Shown here: one piece after another, positions 58,126 through 64,000 of the stretch
How the letters are laid out: every line of letters begins with the position of its first letter
Numbering within the stretch: position 1 is the stretch's first letter
From: Actinomadura terrae
Lineage (GTDB): Bacteria > Actinomycetota > Actinomycetes > Streptosporangiales > Streptosporangiaceae
NCBI RefSeq assembly: GCF_022751215.1
Contig: NZ_JAICDG010000004.1
Location: 248,001 to 312,000, forward strand
DNA: 64,000 nt
Direction of reading: 5' to 3'
Notes under the pieces: generated by a model
Databases searched by the model: none
Told to the model about the DNA's origin: nothing
Seen by the model: the letters and a program-made list of their open reading frames with translations, nothing else
Position numbers and translations under genes: made by a program

Positions 58126-61011
58126 TCACGTCAAGGCGGGCGGCGGCGGCTCGAGTCCCAGCAGCCTAAGCCGGTCGCGCGTCGTGGCGGCGTCGGGATG
58201 GCGGAGTTCCTCAAAGATGGCGAGGGCTTCGAGCAGGCAGTCACGCGCGGCGGCCACGTCGCCCAGCGCCGAATGGGTTTCACTTAGACGGTTCAGGGCG
58301 TCGGCCGCCTCATAGGGGCCGTCCAGTTCACGCCAGAGGCGAATCGACCGGAGATAATGGTCAACGGCCTCTTCATACCGTCCCAGCCCGTGGTAGGCAT
58401 AACCGAGACTGTCGAGGCTGGCCGCCTCACCGACCCGATCACCGAACTCCAGATGCAGCCGAAGGGCCTGTAAAGAATATTCCAGGCCACGCTCGTGGCC
58501 GCCGAGCAGCGCATGATTCCAGCCGAGAGAATTCAGTGCGCGCGCACGCCAGACGGCATTATCCGCAGCGCGGGACAACTCCAATGTTCGCTGGGCATGA
58601 ACGAGCGCTTCAGCGTTGCGGCCATGCCGTCCATAAATGGTGCTCAACGTAAGATGAGTGACACCCTGCCCAACGCTGTCGCCCAATTCCTGGAACAGAC
58701 TCAGAGCGTGCTCGTGATGCACGGCCGCCTCCGTGGGCTGCCCGAGGCGAGCGTGGGCACGGCCGAGCTGGCGGTGGGTGCGCGCCTGTGCGACGCGGTC
58801 GCCGAGCCGGGTGGCCGCCGCGAGGGCCGTTCGCTGCGCGGTGACGGCGTCGTGCCAGTGTCCCTGGCGGTCGAAGAAGGTGGCGAGCGTCCAGGAGAGC
58901 TGCCAGGCGTGGACGTCGAACCCGTGCGCGGCGGCGTGCTCGATGGCGGCGAGGAGCGGCGCGCGTTCGGCCGTGAACCACGCCATGGCCTGGTCGGGAT
59001 CGGCGACGGGAAACAGCGTCACGCCGTGGTGCGGCTCGTCCAGGGCGATCGGCACTCGATGCGGGTAGAGCCGCTGGTTGGCGGCGATTCCGGTGTGCAG
59101 GTAGTGGTCGAGGACCCGTTCCAGCGCGTCGCGCCGATCGCCCTCGTCGTCTTCGCGGAGGGCCTGCTCGGCGGCATAGGCGCGCAGCAGGTCGTGGAAG
59201 CGGAGCCGTCCGGGCGAGGACTCCTCCAGCAGGTGCGTCCGGGACAGCTCGGCGAGGAGGCGCCGCGCGACGGGAAGCTCCTCGCCCGCGAGGCTCGCCG
59301 CCGCGCGCGGGTCGATGTCCGGCCCGGGATGGACGCTGACCAGGCGAAACAGCCGCGCCGCGCCCGGGCTCAACGCCCGATAGGACCACGACAGCACCGC
59401 CCGGACGTCGGTGGCGAGCTCCCCGTCCTCGAAGGCGTCGAGGCCGCCCTGCGCCTCGCGCAACTCCCGGGCCAGCGCCGAGAGCGGAAAACGGGGATGC
59501 GCCGTGGCGCGCGCCGCGACGATCGCCAGGGCCAGCGGCAGCCGCGCGCACATCTCGACGATCTCCCCGACCGCGTCGGGTTCGGCCTCCAACCGTTCGG
59601 TGCCGAGACGGTGGGCCAGCAGCTCACGGGCTTCGTCTGGGGAGAGTAAGTCGAGCGGTAACAGCCGGGCGCCCTCGGCGGTAACCAAACTGGTGAGCCG
59701 GTTACGGCTGGTCACCATCGCGAGGCAGCCCGGCGATCCGGGTAACAACGGCCGGACATGGTCGCTGTCGTAGGCGTTGTCGAGGAGCACCAGTACCCGG
59801 CGTCCGGCGAGCAGGCTCCGGTACAGGGCGGCCTGCGCGTCGAGGCTGACGGGCACGCGCTCCGGAGGTACCTGGAAAGCGTCGAGGAAGCCCCGGACGG
59901 CCTCGGCGGACGTCATCGGCGTCCCGCTCGGGTCGAAGCCGCGCAGATTCACATAGAGGTGGCCGTCGGGAAAGTGATCTGTCACCTGGTGGGCCCAGTA
60001 CACCGCGAGCGTGGTCTTCCCTATGCCCGCCGTGCCCTGGATCGCGGAGATCACCACGGTACCGCCCATGGCCGCCTGCTCCAGGAGCAGCGCCAGGGAC
60101 TTCAGCTCCTCCGCCCGCCCGGCGAACCCCGAGATGGCGGCGGGAAGCTGCCGCGGGACGGCGACCTGCGGCGCCCCGCTCGGCCCGGGCCCCCCGTCCC
60201 GCGCCGCCGCACTCGACACGGACGCCTCATCGCTTGGCGCCGCAGTCGGCATGGACGCCTCGTCCCGCGACATCCCGGTCGGCACCGTCGCCTCATTCTG
60301 CGGCGTTCGAGTCGGCCCCGGCGCCCCGTCCCGCGATGCCCCGGTCGGCACGGATGCCTCACCGCCCGGCGCCACGATCCGCACCGGCGCCTCGTCCTGC
60401 GGCGGGTAAGGGTCGTCCGGACGGCAGATCCACGCGTGCGCCCGGGTCTCCTTGACCGAGACGAGGACGCGCCGGTAGAGCGCGGCGTCCGCCCGGTCAT
60501 GCCAGACGACCTCCGTGTAGAACCATTCGGAGGCGATCAAGACGAGCGTCCCCGACGATTCACGCAGCGCCTCCTTCAACGGCGCGGCCTCCAGCAGGCG
60601 AAAGCTGAAGTTGATCGAGGTCGCGGCGACGCCGTGGTCGTCGCGGTGCACCTCCCCGGCGTGCAGCGCGACGCGCACCCGCAGCCGGACCTGCGGCTCC
60701 GCATGCCTGTTGTGCTCGGCCAACTCGTCCGCGAGGGCCTGCGGGACCACCGCCGCCAACAGGTGTTTCGGGACCTCGGGCGAGACGAGGATGAGCGCGC
60801 CGTCGCCGCGGTCCTCGCGGTAGATCTCGTCGCCGTCCCATGCGACGCCCGCCCGCGTGAAAGCCCGCCGCAGCGCGGCGTAGAGCGCGGCACGCACCGT
60901 GAGCTGGTCGGCGTTGGTACGCCGCCAGTCGCCGAAGCCCTCGATGTCCACGCAGAAGATGGCCCGGTGGAGCGCGGGCCGAGGTGCGCCGCTCCGCCGA
61001 TCCACCTCCAC
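58126..61011 (-). CDS. Cyclase-like / NB-ARC (STAND) / TPR protein
   Basis: This 961-residue protein has three parts. Residues 15-190 resemble a class III nucleotide cyclase (AIFCVDIEGFGDW, YREDRGDGALILV, RVALHAGEVHRDDHGVAATSINFSFRLLEAA), with the metal aspartates and an N-x3-R pair but no Lys before GD. A repeat-rich linker (205-285) follows. Residues 290-540 are an NB-ARC ATPase: Walker A GTAGIGKTTLAV, Walker B VLVLLDNAYD, TSRNRL and LPLALAIVAA. Residues 690-940 are TPR repeats with the N-terminal part SWTLATFFDRQGHWHDAV. It has no LuxR HTH, unlike the related M. tuberculosis cyclase-ATPase regulators. STAND proteins are signal-triggered oligomerising switches. GTG start with GGGGAGG. It faces a secreted subtilisin gene. 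Confidence 0.88.
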   Translation of the reverse strand: MEVDRRSGAPRPALHRAIFCVDIEGFGDWRRTNADQLTVRAALYAALRRAFTRAGVAWDGDEIYREDRGDGALILVSPEVPKHLLAAVVPQALADELAEHNRHAEPQVRLRVRVALHAGEVHRDDHGVAATSINFSFRLLEAAPLKEALRESSGTLVLIASEWFYTEVVWHDRADAALYRRVLVSVKETRAHAWICRPDDPYPPQDEAPVRIVAPGGEASVPTGASRDGAPGPTRTPQNEATVPTGMSRDEASMPTAAPSDEASVSSAAARDGGPGPSGAPQVAVPRQLPAAISGFAGRAEELKSLALLLEQAAMGGTVVISAIQGTAGIGKTTLAVYWAHQVTDHFPDGHLYVNLRGFDPSGTPMTSAEAVRGFLDAFQVPPERVPVSLDAQAALYRSLLAGRRVLVLLDNAYDSDHVRPLLPGSPGCLAMVTSRNRLTSLVTAEGARLLPLDLLSPDEARELLAHRLGTERLEAEPDAVGEIVEMCARLPLALAIVAARATAHPRFPLSALARELREAQGGLDAFEDGELATDVRAVLSWSYRALSPGAARLFRLVSVHPGPDIDPRAAASLAGEELPVARRLLAELSRTHLLEESSPGRLRFHDLLRAYAAEQALREDDEGDRRDALERVLDHYLHTGIAANQRLYPHRVPIALDEPHHGVTLFPVADPDQAMAWFTAERAPLLAAIEHAAAHGFDVHAWQLSWTLATFFDRQGHWHDAVTAQRTALAAATRLGDRVAQARTHRQLGRAHARLGQPTEAAVHHEHALSLFQELGDSVGQGVTHLTLSTIYGRHGRNAEALVHAQRTLELSRAADNAVWRARALNSLGWNHALLGGHERGLEYSLQALRLHLEFGDRVGEAASLDSLGYAYHGLGRYEEAVDHYLRSIRLWRELDGPYEAADALNRLSETHSALGDVAAARDCLLEALAIFEELRHPDAATTRDRLRLLGLEPPPPALT

Positions 61012-61330
61012 CGCGGCCTCCCCGGGTGTGGTGACTCCCTGACAGCGACGTCCGGGCCCGGCTCAGCCGCCTGTGACCCATCGGTCTCGGACGCCGGTTC
61101 CGCCCACCGCCGTCACCGACGCGGCACAGTTTCGATCGAGGCACCATGCTCTCGATTACACAGAGTCATAGTCAAGGCATTGATGGTGACTCATGCCTTA
61201 CCGCACGCCCGATTATGGATAGTTTTGACCACAATCCAGCGGATTATCCATTCTTGGCCAGAATCTATCGGTGGTGGTCCCCCCGGACCGGCTCAGGGCC
61301 GGTTCCCCACCACAGATCAAGGAGGCGAGA
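61012..61330. promoter_or_regulatory. Divergent promoter region of the STAND and subtilisin genes
   Basis: This 319-bp gap serves both genes. ATGGATA (61215-61221) and TATCCAT (61245-61251) form an inverted repeat in an AT-richer patch, and TTGACC (61225-61230) between them could be a -35 box for the subtilisin gene. No gene is supported. Confidence 0.4.
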
Positions 61331-62569
61331 ATGAGAACGACCCGCAGGAGCCGAAGACGGTCGACGACGACGGCGGCGGTCGCCATGCTGCTGATCGGCG
61401 GCCTCGGCGTCCCGGCCGAAGCCGCCGAGGGCGTCGTGATCAACGCGGACGCGCCCGGCACGGTCGACGGCCAGTACATCGTGGCCCTCAAGGGCGCGAC
61501 GTCCCTCGCACCGGACGCCGCAGCCCCGGTGTCCGCGCAGGCCAAGGACCTGGTGCGCCGTCACGGCGGCTCCGTCGCGAGCGTCTTCAGCGCCGTGCTG
61601 CGCGGCTTCGCCGCCGACATGACCGCCGAGCAGGCGCGGCGCCTGGCCGCCGACCCGGCCGTACGTTACGTGCAGAAGTCGGTGATGGTGCACACGGCCG
61701 GGCCCGGTACGCAGCCCAACCCCCCTTCCTGGGGGCTGGACCGCGTCGACGGTAGGCAGGACCGCACGTACGCCTACCCGGGGACCGGCACCGGCGTCAC
61801 CGTCTACGTCCTGGACACGGGTGTCCGCATCAGCCATCGGACGTTCGAGGGCAGGGCCTCCGACGGCTACGACTTCGTCGACAAGGACACCACCGCGCAG
61901 GACTGCCACGGCCACGGCACGCACGTCGCGGGCACCGTCGGCGGTGAGCAGCACGGCGTCGCGAAGGACGTCAAGATCGTCGCTGTCCGTGTCCTGGACT
62001 GTGACGGCTACTCCCCCGACCGCTACGCCATCCAGGGGTTGGAGTGGGTCGCGAAGAATGCTCACAAACCGGCCATCGGGAACATGAGCATCGGCTCGGA
62101 CCCGCCCGCCCCGGAACCGCAGGCGTTCCGTGAGGCGACGCGCGGCGCCATCCGCGCGGGCATCCAGTTCGCGATCGCCGCGGGCAACGACTCGCGGAAC
62201 GGCTGCGACGCACCGAGCGACGTGGCCGAGGCCGTCACCCTCGGCTCGACGGACGAGGGCGACCGGCGGTCCTACTTCTCCAACTACGGCCGCTGCATCG
62301 ACCTGTTCGCGCCGGGCGGCGACATCGTCTCGGCGGACAACGAGTCCGACACCGGCGAGGTGGTGCTGGGCGGAACGTCCATGGCCACCCCGCATGCGGC
62401 CGGAGCACTCGCCCTCTACCTGGAGGGACACCCCAACGCGACGCCTCAGGAGTCGCGGAACGCCGTGGTCAGGGCGGCCCAGCCCGGCGTCGTCTCCGAC
62501 GCCGGCAGCGGCTCCCCGAACCTGCTACTGAACGTTACCGCCCTCGCCAGGCTGGCAGCGCGCCGTTAG
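61331..62569 (+). CDS. Secreted subtilisin-like serine protease (S8, proteinase K type)
   Basis: From the ATG at 61331, preceded by AAGGAGG, this is 412 residues. It has a signal peptide (TTTAAVAMLLIGGLGVPAEAAEG), an inhibitor_I9 propeptide (GQYIVALKGATSLAP ... VRYVQ) and an S8 domain with the full triad: Asp in VYVLDTGVRISH, His in CHGHGTHVAGTVGG, Ser in LGGTSMATPHAAG. The oxyanion Asn is in IAAGNDSRNGC. The cysteines suggest disulfides, as in proteinase K. It should be released into the medium after propeptide removal. Confidence 0.95.
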   Translation: MRTTRRSRRRSTTTAAVAMLLIGGLGVPAEAAEGVVINADAPGTVDGQYIVALKGATSLAPDAAAPVSAQAKDLVRRHGGSVASVFSAVLRGFAADMTAEQARRLAADPAVRYVQKSVMVHTAGPGTQPNPPSWGLDRVDGRQDRTYAYPGTGTGVTVYVLDTGVRISHRTFEGRASDGYDFVDKDTTAQDCHGHGTHVAGTVGGEQHGVAKDVKIVAVRVLDCDGYSPDRYAIQGLEWVAKNAHKPAIGNMSIGSDPPAPEPQAFREATRGAIRAGIQFAIAAGNDSRNGCDAPSDVAEAVTLGSTDEGDRRSYFSNYGRCIDLFAPGGDIVSADNESDTGEVVLGGTSMATPHAAGALALYLEGHPNATPQESRNAVVRAAQPGVVSDAGSGSPNLLLNVTALARLAARR

Positions 62570-62721
62570 CAGACGCAAGGACGCCGGATAACGGGCGTTA
62601 GGACGGCGCTCGCCGTCCACGATTCCACGAACCCGCCAGGCCACGTCCCGCTCCCCAGCGGTCACGCTCCCAGCATGAGGAGGGCGATGGACGTGGCGTA
62701 CGCGTAGCCCGCTCCGGTAGG

Positions 62722-62753
62722 GAGGCCCATCGCGAACGCCCGCGATGGGCCTC
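62722..62753 (+). terminator. Intrinsic terminator downstream of the subtilisin gene
   Basis: GAGGCCCATCGC and GCGATGGGCCTC make a perfect 12-bp stem with an eight-base loop, followed by TTGTCTG. It lies 152 bp after the subtilisin stop. Confidence 0.7.
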
Positions 62754-62810
62754 TTGTCTGCGGCTTCGCCGCGAGACCCTCGACCGCGGGGCCTGCTCAC
62801 TCACGCCTGA

Positions 62811-62985
62811 TCACGGCGAGCCGGACACGGCCCGGGTCGCCCCAATAACATCGGCGGCGAGCAGCGCGTGCTCCCCGGTGCCGCGGCCCAGGTCGAGGAC
62901 GCGGCCCGCCACCCTGCCCAAGCCCGCGATCCGCACGATGGCCGGCTACGGCCACCCGGTGCCCACGGCAGCGGCATTCTGTCAC
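62811..62985 (-). pseudogene. N-terminal remnant of a SAM-dependent methyltransferase
   Basis: On the minus strand, LPWAPGGRSRP is followed, after a frameshift, by AIVRIAGLGRVAGRVLDLGRGTGEHALLAADV. This matches the motif I region of class I methyltransferases (PAIVRLA ... GRVLDLGCGTGEHALLAA). The usual Cys of GCGTG is Arg, and the frame stops at 62811, so the gene is broken and mostly lost. Confidence 0.65.
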
Positions 62986-63024
62986 CCCAGGACGCCCGTC
63001 ATGCCGAAACGTTGACCGGACGGT

Positions 63025-64000
63025 TCAGCCAGCCGACGGGACGGCCCGACCGCCCAGATCGTCCGCCAAGGCCAAGAACTCGCGCCGAGCAGACATCAGA
63101 TCGTCACCTTCGAGCAACGCCTCCGCCAGGGCTTCGACCGGCCAGGCGACGAGGACGCCGTGCCGGGCGAAATAGATCGCGACGTTGCGAATCCGATAGA
63201 CGTCGGAGGTGTCGAGCCACGCACAGGCAAGAAGCCGCCATATCCAGCGCTGCGACTGGCGCAGTTTGTTGGTGTGGCCAACGGAGCTGACGTCGATCAG
63301 CGTCGTCCCGTCTGGCCCGCCGACGAGGACGTCGTTGTCCGCCCAGTACGAGGCGAAGACCGGCCGGGCAATGCCCCACGGCCGCCCCGGCGGAGGATTC
63401 CCGGCCAGGCGGCGCATCTCGGCCAGGCCGCCAGAGGTATGAAGCTTTCGCACCAACGCGACCACCTCGGCGACGGTGCCCTCGTCAGCTGTGGCGTGCA
63501 ACTGCTCGACCGTCGGCGTCCCGTCCCGGAGGAGCTGGTAGATGTGCTCGTCAATGGGGTTGTTGCGGTAGAGGTACTCCAGCATCGACAGCAGCCAGCA
63601 CAGCCGCACGACGCCCTTCTCCGCGCCGAGCTGGCCGAGAGGCGCGTGCATCGCGAGATAGGCACGAGAGCGCTCGAAGAAATCGCCCAGCATCGGCTCG
63701 GACATGAGTCCATGAAAAGACTTGAACTTCGACAACCTGTCATCACCGAGAGGGATCTCGACGCTGCGCTGACCGGTCAGGTCCAGCCATCCCGTCGGTG
63801 TCGGCCGGAGGTCCAGCGCCCGGGCCCGCTCGGCGGCCGCCAGCCGAATATGCGTCGGATACCTCGCGGCCTGCCAGTGCCCCCATTCGGGCCTCACCAG
63901 GCCGGTGCGGACGAGCCCGTACAGCGCCGAGTACGGCGGCGCGGGCTGCACCAGAGCCGCCACCCGAAGGGCGAACGTTCGGTCGACCCGCGCCCACTGC
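63025..64000 (-). CDS. Partial gene with a PD-(D/E)xK-like C-terminal region (5' end outside window)
   Basis: The frame is open from the right edge to the stop at 63025, giving at least 324 residues; a GTG at 63963 is possible but ALRVAALVQP reads on smoothly from outside. The segment YWADNDVLVGGPDGTTLIDVSSVGHTNKLRQSQRWIWRLLACAWLDTSDVYRIRNVAIYFARHGVL resembles nuclease-like folds (D-x-D-L-I ... L-I-D-V-K ... L-R-Q-L-L-A-Y), but the catalytic Lys would be Ser. I do not recognise the N-terminal two thirds. This could be an inactivated nuclease-like or binding protein; function unknown. Confidence 0.6.
   Translation of the reverse strand, partial: QWARVDRTFALRVAALVQPAPPYSALYGLVRTGLVRPEWGHWQAARYPTHIRLAAAERARALDLRPTPTGWLDLTGQRSVEIPLGDDRLSKFKSFHGLMSEPMLGDFFERSRAYLAMHAPLGQLGAEKGVVRLCWLLSMLEYLYRNNPIDEHIYQLLRDGTPTVEQLHATADEGTVAEVVALVRKLHTSGGLAEMRRLAGNPPPGRPWGIARPVFASYWADNDVLVGGPDGTTLIDVSSVGHTNKLRQSQRWIWRLLACAWLDTSDVYRIRNVAIYFARHGVLVAWPVEALAEALLEGDDLMSARREFLALADDLGGRAVPSAG

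Larger units (their letters stand above)
62570..63024. other. 455-bp region with terminator and gene remnant
   Basis: Between the subtilisin gene and the partial gene at the right edge lie the terminator at 62722-62753 and a methyltransferase remnant (62811-62985). Nothing else is recognisable. Confidence 0.55.

Noticed and set aside
58126..62569. Complete phage-defence operon
   Set aside because: The subtilisin has a signal peptide and propeptide, so it is an ordinary secreted protease. No other defence gene is intact here. Kept only as a hypothesis for the STAND protein.
1..64000. tRNA or rRNA genes
   Set aside because: I saw no cloverleaf with the TTCGA-type T-loop and CCA-side pairing, nor rRNA segments. 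A tRNAscan run would settle it.

Overview
The window is very GC-rich, gene-dense DNA with strong G/C third-position bias, many GTG/TTG starts and ATGA/GTGA start-stop overlaps. It comes from a filamentous-type actinobacterium. The order lysS - coaX - nadC - nadB - panC - DUF2520 ... folK - folB - folP - folE - ftsH - hpt - tilS - DUF2342 protease - dacB - ppa is the conserved actinobacterial block also seen around Rv3598c-Rv3628 of Mycobacterium tuberculosis. The chaplin-like protein, standalone NuoD, twin PH-domain proteins and long proline/glycine/alanine-rich linkers point to a spore-forming relative such as Actinomadura or another Streptosporangiales. That placement is an inference.

Layout. 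1-5.9 kb: the end of an unknown gene, two RDD membrane proteins, a GNAT acetyltransferase, an NlpC/P60 hydrolase behind a clear c-di-AMP (ydaO-type) riboswitch, an orphan LuxR-type HTH and a LacI regulator. 6-17 kb: a P450 with a 115-residue repeat insertion, lysS, a LysR/MFS divergon, and the NAD/pantothenate/CoA block (coaX, nadC, nadB, panC, DUF2520). 17-24.5 kb: a MacB-type ABC exporter, a His-Gly-rich chaplin-like secreted protein, a NarL-type two-component pair and a MidA-like methyltransferase. 24.5-29 kb: a low-gene region with a degenerate ~54-bp tandem array interrupted by a MITE-like element, a MarR-P450 pair, a 15-bp tandem array and an alpha/beta hydrolase. 29-45 kb: the conserved core (two PH-domain membrane proteins, NuoD, the folate operon, ftsH, hpt, tilS, a zinc protease, dacB, ppa). 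44.8-52.2 kb: a second NlpC/P60 hydrolase, a membrane-anchored ECF sigma factor, and a MerR-VIT/VWA pair behind a perfect palindrome. 52.2-64 kb: accessory DNA with an MFS/MarR divergon, IS5 and methyltransferase remnants, an HExxGH metallopeptidase, a DHFR-like protein, a cyclase-NB-ARC-TPR protein facing a secreted subtilisin, and a partial gene with a nuclease-like region.

How the genes fit together. The core supplies cofactors (folate, NAD, CoA precursors), purine salvage, tRNA modification, lysyl-tRNA charging, membrane proteolysis and pyrophosphate removal. Around it are cell-wall hydrolases, one under apparent c-di-AMP control, plus envelope sensing (the TCS next to an ABC exporter, and a sigma factor with an extracytoplasmic domain). 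The least explained parts are the MerR-VIT/VWA pair, the STAND/subtilisin divergon and the repeat-rich region at 24.5-28 kb. Several unrelated proteins carry recent-looking in-frame repeat expansions in their linkers, which may be a trait of this genome.
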